A stretch of DNA of 64,000 nt from Leptidea sinapis (Eukaryota > Arthropoda > Insecta > Lepidoptera > Pieridae), in NCBI RefSeq assembly GCF_905404315.1, contig NC_066273.1, forward strand, positions 1,612,001-1,676,000. Reading direction: 5' to 3'. The position numbers and the translations under genes were made by a program. This document shows, one piece after another, positions 22,648 to 33,329 of the stretch. Under the pieces are notes generated by a model. The model had not been told where the DNA came from. It saw only the letters and a program-made list of their open reading frames with translations, and did not search any database. Numbering within the stretch: the stretch's first letter is position 1; each line of letters opens with the position of its first letter.

Positions 22648-25238
22648 ATGGGTGAGTAAATGTTTATTATGAATAATCACTAAAAATCTTTAAAGTCATG
22701 GCGTATTTTGCATTATATACTATAATTCCACTTTAGTTATTTTATGAAGGATGTGCTTATATTATTATTTTGTTGTTTTATAATTTTATGTGAACAGACA
22801 ATATACAATATTATGGTGATAACCATAACCAAAGAGTTGCATTTCAAACATACATTTAATGGTTGATATTATGTAGGTATCAGCCGCGATCACTGGCATA
22901 AGCGAAGAGCTACTGGAGGCAAACGTGCCCCCATCCGAAAGAAGAGGAAGTATGAGTTAGGTCGCCCGGCTGCCAATACCAAAGTAAGAACGTGTAATAA
23001 CCTATACTCTACTATCTTACTTAGCCAATGTTAATATTCAACTTAATTTTTCTCTTACAGCTCGGTGCTCAACGTATTCATTTAGTCCGTGCCCGAGGTG
23101 GAAATGTGAAATACCGTGCTTTACGTCTTGATACCGGAAACTTCGCTTGGGGCTCTGAATGTAAGTTCAACACACGACAAACGAAACACTTCTACAATAT
23201 TAACTACGAAAAAGTTTCTTAACAGATGATGATGAGCCATTTTGTCTTAAAATATAATATTATTGTTTATAGTAACATTATGAATGCAGTATATTTTGTA
23301 GGTTGCAAGGGGTGGTTTTGAGTTGCATATTATTTTGACTACATAGTGTGTTGTCTTTATTTCAGGTGCTACTCGTAAAACTCGTATCATTGATGTTGTA
23401 TACAATGCATCCAACAATGAGTTAGTCCGTACCAAGACTCTTGTGAAGAATGCTATTGTAGTGGTAGATGCAACACCCTTCAGACAATGGTATGAGTCCC
23501 ACTACTTGTTGCCACTCGGCAGGAAAAAGGGAGCCAAACTGGTAATTATTATATTATACAACTTATGTTTATAACTGTAAATAAATGTATAAGTTAATAT
23601 ATTGAAGTAGAAAGCAGTGCTTAAACATATGAATATCCCATGTTATGGACATGCTAAATGTACCAACTTAGGCATCTAACTTCTAAGTGAGTGTATTTTC
23701 TACATTATCAATTAATACTTCATGTGATTCTGTCTGTATTATAGTAGTGTTTTACTTTTCTACCATATCAAATACAATTGTGAAAGTGCCTTGTGAGTAG
23801 GATAGATTACCAAGTCAACATGCTGGTGTTTGTTCTATTAATAAGTATTTCTGTGGGGGAAGAAATGCATAGACAACCATGTATTTAGAATTCCATGAAT
23901 TTACTGCAAGCACTTAGATCATCGTGCTAGAGTCCCTTGACTGTTGTATGGGCCCCCTTATAATGTCCATCAGCTCTTAATTAATTCTTAAGTTACTATT
24001 ATTGCCAAGAAATTATCTGTGAGTTGCTCTAGATTTTCATTCTAATTATGAACTTGCAGAACAGTTTACAGAGGAAAACACACTTGTAAATCTACAACTT
24101 TTTGAGACTGCTGGTTAGTACCTCAGTTTACACCTAATGCTGCAGCAATAAATTGACGACATAGCTATTTCTAGTTACATAATTATAATTCTTTGCATTT
24201 ATTTTGGGGTCTGTTTTTCATATAAAATTAGACCACTAGTAATTCTGTCTCTGAATTAAGGAATGTGTCCAGTTTGGGTGTACAAACGCACATATCCCTC
24301 AGATTTTATGTCTTTCATACATGTCATCAGTATTGTCTAATCAGGAGCAGCATGTCGACCTGTACCTTAATCAACAATAGGGTTTTTTTTAAATTATTAT
24401 GGAGCATTCTATTATTTCTTATATTGTTTTGAAATATTTATTTAAAAGCCATATGAGCTTTGTTATATATATTTTCATTTATGAATAGTGTTAATACTAT
24501 ATGAACACAACCTTTTACAGTGAATTTGCATAGAATTTATTGCTCTCATATTTTTCAGAATGTTTTGAGATACTATGTCATGATGCTTTAACTTTGCGTG
24601 TCAAATGAGAATTTTATGATTTCAACAATTAAGTAACTGATATTTGAGTAGTGATTATTATGTAGGCTAAAATTTTTACTTTCAATGATTTTTTTTATTG
24701 TTCTAGACTGAGGCAGAAGAAGCCATTATAAATAAAAAGAGAAGCAAGAAAACAGCAAAGAAATATGTGTCAAGACAACGTCTTTCCAAAGTTGAAAGTG
24801 CACTAGAAGAGCAATTCCACACAGGTCGTTTGTTAGGTAAGTTATTGGTTTTTATTTATCTTCAATTTATAGTAGTTCTTGGACTATCCCATTTTGAGGG
24901 GCTCTTTTCAAAGATTTTTTTAGTAATTTTAAGCTCCAAAATAAGTTATATATTTTATGGTGATGATATTGATATGTTTGAGGCTGTAATTCTGTCAGGT
25001 ACCGTTTTGGGAACTGGCAAGCAGTTGTATGATCTATTTGTCATAGTTACTCTGAATAAATGTTATTGAATGAATTTTTTGTAGTGGCTTGTTGGGCAGT
25101 TTGTGATTGGGTATCTTGTTTGTTGCAGCATGTGTCGCGAGTCGACCTGGCCAGTGTGGCAGAGCAGATGGTTACGTTTTGGAGGGTAAAGAACTCGAGT
25201 TCTACCTAAGAAAGATCAAATCTAAGAGAGCTAAGTAA
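22648..25238 (+). CDS. RpS8: 40S ribosomal protein S8 (eS8), complete six-exon gene
   Basis: This is a structural protein of the small ribosomal subunit. Exons are 22648-22651 (ATGG only), 22877-22983, 23061-23160, 23366-23541, 24707-24836 and 25129-25238, all with GT-AG borders. They total 627 bp, giving 208 residues plus stop, the same length as human RPS8. The protein starts MGISRDHWHKRRATGGKRAP and continues KKRKYELGRPAANTK, CATRKTRIIDVVYNASNNEL, RQWYESHYLLPLGRKKGAKL and LEGKELEFYLRKIKSKRAK, matching the family throughout. Splitting the start codon from the rest of the protein is a common ribosomal protein gene layout. The last intron hosts a C/D snoRNA. AATAAA follows at 25249. There are no disruptions; the gene is surely functional. 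Confidence 0.98.
24953..25063 (+). ncRNA. C/D box snoRNA in RpS8 intron 5 (SNORD46/snR63-like)
   Basis: A C box GTGATGA is at 24960-24966 and a D box CTGA at 25052-25055. ATTTTAT before the C box can pair with ATAAAT after the D box as a terminal stem. A C'-like TGTATGA lies near 25026. The 12 bases just before the D box, GTCATAGTTACT (25040-25051), are fully complementary to AGTAACTATGAC, the highly conserved stretch in 28S rRNA. By the D+5 rule the methylated base is the second A of GUAAC. From memory this is yeast 25S A2256 (guided by snR63) and the human SNORD46 target; human SNORD46 also sits in an RPS8 intron. The D box is about 73 nt from the 3' splice site, a usual spacing for intronic C/D snoRNAs. 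The prediction comes from sequence only. Confidence 0.85.
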
Positions 25239-25248
25239 GAAGTGATTA

Positions 25249-25254
25249 AATAAA
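25249..25254 (+). terminator. RpS8 polyadenylation signal
   Basis: AATAAA, overlapping ATTAAA at 25245, begins 11 bases after the RpS8 stop codon. Confidence 0.6.
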
Positions 25255-25320
25255 TTTAAAAACTTTTAAGTTGTTTTATCTTCCATCAACCCTATAAATC
25301 AAATCAAACACCCATCATAA

Positions 25321-25622
25321 AAATAAGGACGAGATGAGCAGGACATTCAGCTGATGGTAATTGATACACATTACAATGCAGTGCCACTCAGGATTCTTGA
25401 AAAACCCAAAAATTCTGAGTAGCACTACAATTGCGCTTGTCACCTTGAGACATGTTAATTAAGCTTATTTACTCAGTAATATCACTAGCTATGGTGCCCT
25501 TTAGACTGAAACACAGTAAAGCTTACACAATTACTGCTTCATGGCAGAAATAGGCGCCGTTGTGATACCCATAATCTAGCCGGCTTCCTGTGCAAAGGAG
25601 CCATCCACTGGTCCACATTATT
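25321..25622 (+). repeat. SINE, near full-length copy
   Basis: This is one of the best-preserved copies in the window. It begins AATAAGGACGAGATGAGCAG, contains CATTACAATGCAGTGCC, GATTCTTGAAAAACCC and ACTGCTTCATGGCAGAAATA, and ends CCATCCACTGG. It lies about 70 bp past the RpS8 poly(A) signal. Other copies or parts lie at 1908, 8070, 9109, 22290, 29606, 38836, 45048 and 46613. Confidence 0.8.
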
Positions 25623-25744
25623 TAGAAAAGCTCTCATGCTGTGTTGGAATAGTGACATTGCTCTCATTTTGTGTCATTCTGCATATCGAAAAATATATTG
25701 GTCCAGTAGTTTGCAGCAATGACCAATATAATAACATCCACTAA

Positions 25745-26426
25745 ACAGGTGTCCCAAAGTTATGGGACATGAAGGGAAAGTACCTTAAATATCGTAGATA
25801 GGGTATTTTACTGAAAGAAGACTTATTTTTAAAAGTTAGTAATTCTGCATTCAAAGATTTTCTAAAAGGTAGGCACTTGCCTTGTCTGGGACTCGAACCG
25901 ACTTAAATGTAAAAAAAAACACCTACTTTTATGATGCCGATCGAAAGTGGCCAAAAAGTAATAACTCTTCTTAAGTAACATAGTATTTTAAAAGAAATGA
26001 GCAACGTAAAATGTTTGAGTCAAATTTCAAGAAAGTTATTTATATAGCATATTTTTTTTTAGTTTAAACAGAATTGTGCCATATCATATCGAGTATTCAC
26101 CATAAAATGATAAGAAAATCAAAAGGCAGCGGAATCATTAAAATATTGGCGATTTGCGTAAGACAGGAGGGATCACATTTTGAGCATTTAATTAATTAAT
26201 TTACAAAAAAATACCCACTTGACTACTTTCTCATATAAAAGTAGGGGTGTTTTTTTTACATTTAAGTCGGTTCGATTCCCAGACGAGGCAAGTAATTTTT
26301 AGAAAATCTTTGAATGCAGAATTACTAACTTTTTAAAATAACATAAAGTCTTCTTTCAGTAAAATACCCTATCTACGATATTTAAGGTAGTTTCCCATCA
26401 TGTCCCATAACTTTGTGACATCCTGT
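25745..26426. mobile_element. foldback transposon with arms of about 190 bp
   Basis: 25745-25934 and 26235-26426 are long inverted repeats. The left arm starts ACAGGTGTCCCAAAGTTATG and the complement of the right arm starts ACAGGATGTCACAAAGTTAT. They agree through GATAGGGTATTTTACTGAAA, TGCATTCAAAGATTTTCTAA and GAACCGACTTAAATGTAAAA. About 300 bp of unique sequence separates them. There is no coding frame and no obvious target duplication. The superfamily is not resolved. Confidence 0.85.
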
Positions 26427-27046
26427 ATAAGAGCATTTACCTTACGATAGAAAGTGTTTAGTGCTACCCATGTTCTCTTGAAAGACCAGAGGAATCACAG
26501 GAGCCTGCTGGCCTATCCGTTAGGTGTAGTTGGGTAATTACTACTGGTGATCTCACGCATAAACAGGCGAGCCATGAGAAAGAAACTAAATACCTATTTA
26601 TGTATTTATAATCATTAAAAATATTTTTTATGTATAAAACATACAATTCAAACTAGACTACTCGCTATGGGGTATATGTTTTATTAGCACAGGTTTGGCA
26701 GTGACCCTCCATAACAGCCGGCCCCACCACAGACTGAAAAGATTGCATTACATTTCTTAGGTAAATCATCATTACCTAATTATATTATAATAATGTGTTT
26801 TCAATTAGTTGAGGCAATAAAACTAGAAAGTTATAATATTCTTGTATTCAGTGGATCCATCAGTTTTCCGGCCATTAATGCAACATTAATATTCGCGTCC
26901 ATCACAAAGTACAAAAAGGGGTATGTTGCTGAAAACACAACTGGGTTCCTCTTGGTCACGAATCCTGTAAAAAAACGTTATTTATTTTATTTTGCGATAT
27001 TACAACACCTATCTGTGGGTGCAGAACAAGAAGGCAGCTATGCAGG
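26427..27046. other. intergenic, nothing recognised
   Basis: AT-rich sequence. Bases 26940-27046 continue at 27461 when the 27058-27449 element is removed, so they are part of its target, which I do not recognise. Confidence 0.35.
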
Positions 27047-27057
27047 CACAATCTGCA

Positions 27058-27449
27058 GCACAAGAAAGTTAGCCCCCCAGATATTTTTTTCTTTTATTTT
27101 TTATTTTTTTTTATTACATCGTTAGTTCGCCATTTGTTCTTGATTGTTCTCTAAAAACATTTGTTTGTTCTCGATTTTTTTTTAAATTTGCAATTCATTA
27201 AAATTGGTTAGGTTAGGTTATGTTAGAACAGTTAAAACAACGCACAAGCCGAGCGTAGCGTGCCGCGGCAGCGGCCGGCGAGTGCCCGAACCAAATAGTA
27301 GGCGTTTCCCCCCATTTTTAAATAATTGTTTTTAAATAAACAACAAAAGAACGAGCGAACAATTAAGAACAAACTACGAACTAACGATATGCGATATTGA
27401 AAATTCAAAAATAGAAAAATTTTTTTTTGGGGGGCTAAGTTTGATTAGC
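27058..27449. mobile_element. Mutator-like MITE, 392 bp, with 11-bp target duplication
   Basis: The termini are inverted repeats: the left starts GCACAAGAAAGTTAGCCCCC and the complement of the right GCTAATCAAACTTAGCCCCC. Further matches inside include ATCGTTAGTTCG and TTGTTCTTxATTGTTC. An exact 11-bp duplication, CACAATCTGCA, flanks the element (27047-27057 and 27450-27460). Duplications of 9-11 bp point to the Mutator superfamily. The centre is GC-rich (GCCGCGGCAGCGGCCGGCG) and holds a GGTTAGGTTAGGTTA motif. No transposase is encoded. Confidence 0.85.
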
Positions 27450-27460
27450 CACAATCTGCA

Positions 27461-28484
27461 ATATTCTAACAAATACATACCTCAGTTCCAAAGAGTAACA
27501 ATAATTCAGAAAAGGGTTTTCAAAAAACAATTCGAGTTGTTACTGTACGAAAATAATCTAACTAATATAATAAATAATAATACTGTAAAATATTCTACGA
27601 TTCATGAACAAATATTGGAAGAAACAAATAAACTGCATTTACTTATCGAGTTATTTCTCTTTGGTAATTGGTGCTATATTATATAATATACTCTGTGTAA
27701 TGGTGGGTTATCGTTTACGGAACAATTTCTCATACATAACCTCAAACTTACTGAATTTTAGATTTGTTATACTTTAAAATTAAGGTAGCGATTTATATTG
27801 GCATAAAGGACATTTATTTTCTCAACATGGATTCCTTTAGAATTCTTTTTGATATAATTTCTAATATACTAAGACACTACTACCGCTTCGGTAACAAACG
27901 GCGCTCTGAGAGAGAAGAAGCGGCGCAAGAAACTCAGCATTTTTTTTGTGCTCTTTTTAATCAAATATACAACACTGTATTGTCATTGTTATTGCTATAA
28001 AATAATCATAATCTATTCCCAGGCTGTCGTATCACAATATTCAGCTGTGGAGTCGTAGGATTTACGACATAGCCACTTTTTAATAAAACATTTAAATTTA
28101 TTAATAGGTAATGCCTGAACAGTGGCTGGGACTTTATTATAAAAGTGTATACATTAATGTATCATATGGTTACAAGTTATTCTGGTAATAGGGAGGTAGG
28201 TGCCTATGTCAAAGAATTTGTAATAGTACAATTACCTATTTGCGAGTCATATTTTTGTAACCGAATTTTGAATCTGTATCCTAATCTGAATACTACATTT
28301 TTGTATTTGTTCGACCAGAGGGATTATGTTTGAAAGACGAACACTCAATTTAAAGCTTTTTTTACACGAGGTACGTAGTACCTACCTGGGGAAAGATATC
28401 ACGTTAATGTATCTGTGAAGTCAAAAAGAGTCATAATTATTTTTGACCCGTATGGTTACTTTAAACAGAGATATTTATATACAC
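27461..28484. other. AT-rich region with a LINE 3'-end trace
   Basis: Near 27905-27960 the text GAAGCGGCGCAAGAAACTCAG, followed by a T-run, resembles the LINE 3' region at 45400-45450 (CACAAGAAACTCAGCGGGC). Otherwise nothing is recognised. Confidence 0.4.
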
Positions 28485-28700
28485 AACTAGCTGACCCGAC
28501 AGACGTTGTTCAGTCGTTACAACGGATATTTTAAGCTTGAGCGGATGTAGTTGGCTTTCCATAAAACCCGTTCTTAGTCAACTTGTACTCCCCGAAAGGA
28601 ATTTTTCATCCAAATTTCAAACATCTACGCCGTATCCAGGGATATATATGAGTGAGACCTAGGTGGAAAGCTCATATATATAATATAGATTTGAAAGCAG
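28485..28700 (-). mobile_element. non-autonomous Helitron-like element, copy 1
   Basis: On the minus strand the 3' end reads GACGTCTGTCGGGTCAGCTAG-like text ending CTAG, then T, which is the Helitron terminal form (CTRR-T). The body shares GGAATTTTTC-TCCAAATTTCAA, TCTACGCC and GATAT...GAGTGA with 44684-44900, and both end in (AT)n. There is no target duplication, as expected. Confidence 0.55.
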
Positions 28701-29059
28701 ATATAAAATATCGTGCTTCACTGACAGGAATTAAATGCGAGGAAAAAAGAAGTAGGTACTTGGTTCAGCTATGCGAATTATGGGTGCTAGATTTCTTGCG
28801 CATACGAGATGATTATCTCATACATTTATTTCTAGGTACGAAATCGCGATAATGAGGACGAGGGTGTAGCACGTCCAGTCAATAAATGACATGAAATTAC
28901 CAACTCTGCCTTGAAGTCGCTCACATTATAGGTATTGTTCGGGAAAAACAATAGATCTCAACAAAAGCTAACTATCGTGGGCTGTCAAAGTCAAAAGATA
29001 TTCTAAGCGAAAGCCGTGTGATGCAGCGATAATACTCAAGTTGGTGGTGGACAGCAGTC
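28701..29059. other. intergenic, nothing recognised
   Basis: No gene or repeat identified in this stretch. Confidence 0.3.
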
Positions 29060-29475
29060 AAATTGGAGCGGTGTGGCGTGGTGTTGATGACTTGTTCATT
29101 CTCGGACATGCGCGGTTTTGTGTTCTCCCCAGACTACGACTCGAGGCCCGGTACGCCACGGGTAAAATCCCCTCGAGGTCCGTTGGCAGTTGAACATATT
29201 ATGCGGGGATGGGCTCCGGTCCTCAAAACTAACCTATGCGAAACATAGCGACACTAGGCCGCAACTTCACGCCGGTTTTCAGTGCGAGTGGCGTTTCTGG
29301 CCCGTTCGTGCTGACGACATTCGACGGTAGCGTGACTCTCCAACATCTAAAAGCCCTTAGTCGCCTCATTCGACGCCCTTGGGCCTGGACTTGTACGCTC
29401 GGGAGAGCACGGGGCACACTCAAAGTGAGGGGTGCTTCCCTTCCACCAGGCGCAATAATTCGTAATCCTCACTAA
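29060..29475. other. GC-rich island, probable retroelement fragment
   Basis: This 400-bp stretch is clearly GC- and CpG-rich against an AT-rich background and carries open frames on both strands. None matches a protein family I know. Composition and sharp borders suggest a recently inserted LINE piece, but that is inference. Confidence 0.4.
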
Positions 29476-29605
29476 ACGTACCCAATAGGTCTTTGATTAT
29501 TTGTCTAACAAGTGGTATAATTAAACTTTGGATGTGTATGATCGATATGTTGCTTTTGCTTATAAGAGGTTTATAAACTATAGCCCCCGACATTTTAATG
29601 GCAGT

Positions 29606-29842
29606 ATGGGACGAGACAAGCAGGACGTTCAGCTGATGATAATTGATACGCCCTGCCCATTACAATGCAGTGTTGGTGGGGATTCTTGAAAAACCCAATA
29701 AATCTGAGCGGCATTACAATTGTGCTCGTCACCCTGAGACATAAGATGTTAAGTCTCATTTGCCCCGTTATTTCACTAGCTGCAGCGCCCTTCAGACCAA
29801 AACATAGTAATGCTTATACGTTACTGCTCTGCGTTATCGAGC
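29606..29842 (+). repeat. SINE copy, 3' end missing
   Basis: It matches the SINE from GGGACGAGACAAGCAGGACG through CCCTGCCCATTACAATGCAG and TTACTGCTCTGCG, where similarity stops before the CTAGCCGGC tail. Confidence 0.75.
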
Positions 29843-29875
29843 GCACATACGACGGCAGTTTGAAGAACGAGTAGG

Positions 29876-31075
29876 AAACACATGATAGTTCTTTCTTTTG
29901 AAATGATAAGGTTTCCAAGGACGCTTCTTCTACTGCTGTTCCGGAAATTTTAATAAATATGTTTTATGTATCAATAATCATAACATGATAAAACAGAGTA
30001 TTTTACATTTGTAGAATTTCGTGTACATATTGTTGTAAATAAACAATGAAACGGAACACAATTTAAAAAAAAAAGAAATGTCATGTCAGTATGTCACAGA
30101 TCTGATTTTTATTTAGAGCCTTCAATAAATAGTTATTTTACAGTAGTGATTCTTGAATTTTCATTAATCCCTTCCTGGAGACCTTCAACCCTAACACATA
30201 ACGTATTCTTCGGTGTGTCGTTTTGATCACATCACTAGGAACTCCATACTCTACCACATAACCGTTTTTGATCAGATAGGGTGAAAGATACCTACATGTT
30301 ACATACACACAATGATCACAATCGACGTATACAAAAATGCGGCCTTGCCATGCAAATGCAGCGGACCATTAAAATTGAAACAAAATAGGCAAATTATTTC
30401 TACTTTATCATTAGCGACAGGAAGCGATCATCTCATTATAATTTTCATTTATGTCCCTAATTGAAGTAGGGGTCTATCGAATCCTCGCAATCTCGATTAG
30501 GTATAGATTAATGTTTGTTGAATTATTTCTAATTGACAATGCCTAGGTAAAGCGCATCAATGGAGGCAGACTCGCGTGTCGCCGCGTTGTGAAATCCTTA
30601 CCATAGACAATGCTTTACGTTCGCCCACACCGAGCGCTACTTATCACCTCAGATTTAGTTCTTGTTTGGCACTCTTCACAATTATTATATCGTCCTTGCA
30701 CCGGAAAATAAGCTTGCAACAAAATTATTATTTATTACTCACAACAGCAACGTAAGATACAAATGGCTTCATAAACACCTTGCCAAGTGTTCACGGAGCG
30801 TTTGATGTAGTTTCCCGCTCATATTTATAGTTAATTTGTTGTAAAATATATCTACTAAGTTATTGTTTTAATAATAATGAAAATAAAATAAATATCTGAA
30901 ATTAAACCGCATATTCCCAGTTATATACCGAATAAATAACTTGTAGGTACATGCTTCTTTGTTATTTTTAAGTGATATCACTCACTTCTGGGATTAAATA
31001 TACAAATTAACCACTACCCGAGAGTTTCAGTTAAGTGATCACTTGCAACTACTTGATAACTCATCTTCCTTATAA
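29876..31075. other. intergenic, nothing recognised
   Basis: AT-rich spacer. I looked on the minus strand for the missing last serpin exon and did not see it. Confidence 0.35.
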
Positions 31076-31085
31076 AAAAAAATAT

Positions 31086-31156
31086 GTCCGGTTTGCTTAG
31101 TTGGAAGAGCGCTGATATGTAGCCCGAGAGGCGCGGGTTTGAATCCCGCATCGTTA
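31086..31156 (+). repeat. tRNA-like sequence (pseudogene or SINE head)
   Basis: GTTTGCTTAGTTGGAAGAGC resembles a tRNA D arm with A box. GCGGGTTTGAATCCCGC forms a perfect T arm, but with TTTGAAT where TTCGAAT is usual. The anticodon arm does not fold cleanly. It is more likely a tRNA-derived repeat or dead tRNA than a working gene. Confidence 0.5.
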
Positions 31157-31249
31157 ATAATATTGGTCCAAATTAAATTTGGAAAGCTTATTTGTCTTTG
31201 TTGTCTTTTCTTGTTGTCAAGCAATTAATTAGAGGAGAAATATGTAGAG

Positions 31250-31325
31250 CATAAACACCTCTACCTGTGCTTCGAAGACCTTGAGAAGGCATTGACCGTG
31301 TGCTTCAAGAGGCACAGACATTGCT
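31250..31325 (+). pseudogene. RTE-type reverse transcriptase scrap
   Basis: CTTCGAAGACCTTGAGAAGG reads FEDLEKA, and after a one-base shift the frame continues DRVLQEA. F-x-D-L-E-K-A-Y/F-D-R-V is the RT block of RTE-type LINEs. Only this block is left. Confidence 0.45.
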
Positions 31326-31709
31326 TGAAATTGAAATGCAAGGATAACCATTGTTATATACGAATAAGGGGACCTGATATAGCGACTCTCTCTGTAAGAC
31401 TGTCTCTCAGAATCAACACTATTTCAACTTTTCAATAAAAAAATAAGGTATATATATTATACAAATTGTTATTAGGTACTTATAGCAACAAGTTTTCAAT
31501 TCGCCCCTCGGTAATTAAATTGTTCAATACCGTGACCTAAATCGTGGTGTTCTTAATATTTATGCTCGCAACATAACACTTTTAACTCTTTCGCAAAACT
31601 CACGTTGAACTATTTAAACATTTTACGTTTGTATTTATGTAAATTAATGCTAAAAATAAAAATATTAATATATTTAAATTCATCTAACATCATCGAAAAT
31701 AATATTATA

Positions 31710-31935
31710 AAGAGGAAACATTTGTGTTTTTGTTTGTAATGATTTCACACCAAAACTACTGGACCGATTACTGGATTACAAAAATCCTTTCATCATTAAA
31801 AAGCTGCATCTTCATTGAGTGACATAGGCTATAATATTACATGTTCGAAAAAAATAGGGATCCCTAATAAAAATGCAGTGATATAACCAAGGTGTGAAAA
31901 TCTGTCATTGCGTGTGCTGCAGAAACGATCGATGA
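31710..31935 (+). repeat. Helitron-like or MITE remnant
   Basis: AAAGAGGAAACATTTGTGTT, AAAACTACTGGACCGATTAC and GAGTGACATAGGCTATAATA are phrases I associate with a very common insect non-autonomous element. I cannot fix its ends. Confidence 0.4.
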
Positions 31936-32284
31936 TAGAACAAAAAAATATTCTACAATACTTTAGAAGGTATCAATATCAAAAAAAAGTCCGTGATACC
32001 ATACGTCCAACTGCTGTTATAACTCCTTTGTGACGTTTAAAAAGTTTATGAAAGTGCCAATAATAATCAAATCATAGCTCTGTATTATCCTTATCTCGTT
32101 AAATATTTTATTAAAGACCGTTTCAATACCTGTAAAATACTTTTTAAAGTCTTAAAATCGGATATTCCATTCAAAAGATATAAAGAATTTGAAAATGTCA
32201 ATCTGAATAAAACAAAGTTTTTTGATCTGTGTATTGAAGGTGAATTCGTCAAAACCCTGCTTCACCACGAAGTTCCGCACTACG

Positions 32285-32530
32285 AATATTGAATATCTAA
32301 GGACTGTGAATAGCATTGTCAAGGAGACGTTTCAAGTAGCTTGCCGTTATTTAGGTTTACTTGAAAACTACGACCATTGGGACTATGCCCAGTGAAGCTT
32401 GGCTTTCAGAATGTCTAAAATATCTAAAAGAGCTGTTTGTAATTATTCATTCATTTTGTTACTGATCGGAACCATTGAAGTTGTGGAATAATTTTAAAGA
32501 TCATATTTCATGATCATATTAGACATAGAA
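32285..32530 (+). pseudogene. Helitron helicase (RepHel) remnant
   Basis: The plus-strand frame reads EYLRTVNSIVKETFQVACRY, then LGLLENYDHWD before a stop. F/Y-x-(D/Y)-LRTVN-x-x-V...TF..AC..LGLLE-(D/N)-D-x-HWD is the conserved segment between the Rep and helicase domains of Helitron proteins. Weak frame-shifted similarity continues to about 32530. This shows that autonomous Helitrons once inserted here. Confidence 0.65.
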
Positions 32531-33299
32531 TCAGACGGGAAAACCAAGATGTACTTTACCTCTTAGTGATAATGAAGGTTTAATAGAAATAGACAATAAA
32601 CTGTTGCGATGTAATAAAAAAAATGTTTGAGTGCTGTTAGATTACCTCCTTCAGTTCGTGCCCACAATAATACAGACATACAGAATGCATACAGGCTACA
32701 ATTTTATTATGTTATATTACCAGTTTTCAATAGAAAAATCTAGAACTAAAATAATTTAAACTATTCTCTAAGTATACAATAAAAATGAATCTGCGAAATG
32801 GCCATTGCGCCAACGACCTCCAGAATCTCCCCATATTACATTGTGTATCTGCTGGATATATCTATAGGTAATTCCGAGAATTCAAAAATAATAAAAAAGT
32901 TTATAAGTTATTTTGACACAAGCGATATAAACGAGGATGCGAGCGTAGGTGAGGGCGTAAATCAGTCGAGTGTCTAGTGAGCAAGATTCTCACGAGCTTC
33001 ATACGCAAGTTTTTAACACACTTTAAATTTAATTATTAAAACAATTGGTAAATGTACAATTTTCAAAACGATATTGGATTGTGTTTGTAGGCAATTTCAC
33101 AGCTTACCATGTTTGAGCTTACCATGCTCCTTAACATGGAATACTTAGATGCACCACAGGGAGCTTAGTTTATATGTATTTGCGAGTTCAGTGAATTATA
33201 CGCCATAAACATATTTTCAGAAAATTACTGGTTTTTTTTGTTGATCTACCATTGTAGGTAGGTAACTACCGTAAACAGCTACGTGCTTTTCTCTAGATT
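32531..33299. other. intergenic, possibly more Helitron decay
   Basis: No open frame or named repeat can be supported. It may belong to the same decayed Helitron. Confidence 0.3.
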
Positions 33300-33329
33300 T
33301 TCCAGGTTAGGTTAGGTTAGGTTTTATGT

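Noticed and set aside
22984..23222. Continuous 64-codon frame across RpS8 exon 3 as a separate gene
   Set aside because: It is exon 3 read through its donor site; the spliced frame matches ribosomal protein S8.
23221..23345. GATGATGATGAG in RpS8 intron 3 as a snoRNA C box
   Set aside because: No CTGA D box and no closing stem are present downstream.
31086..31156. A functional tRNA gene
   Set aside because: The anticodon arm does not fold properly and the T loop is altered, so it is listed as tRNA-like only.
33304..33324. GGTTAGGTTAGGTTAGG run as an interstitial telomere
   Set aside because: Only three to four TTAGG units; short runs like this occur widely in insect intergenic DNA, and a similar one sits inside the 27058-27449 element.
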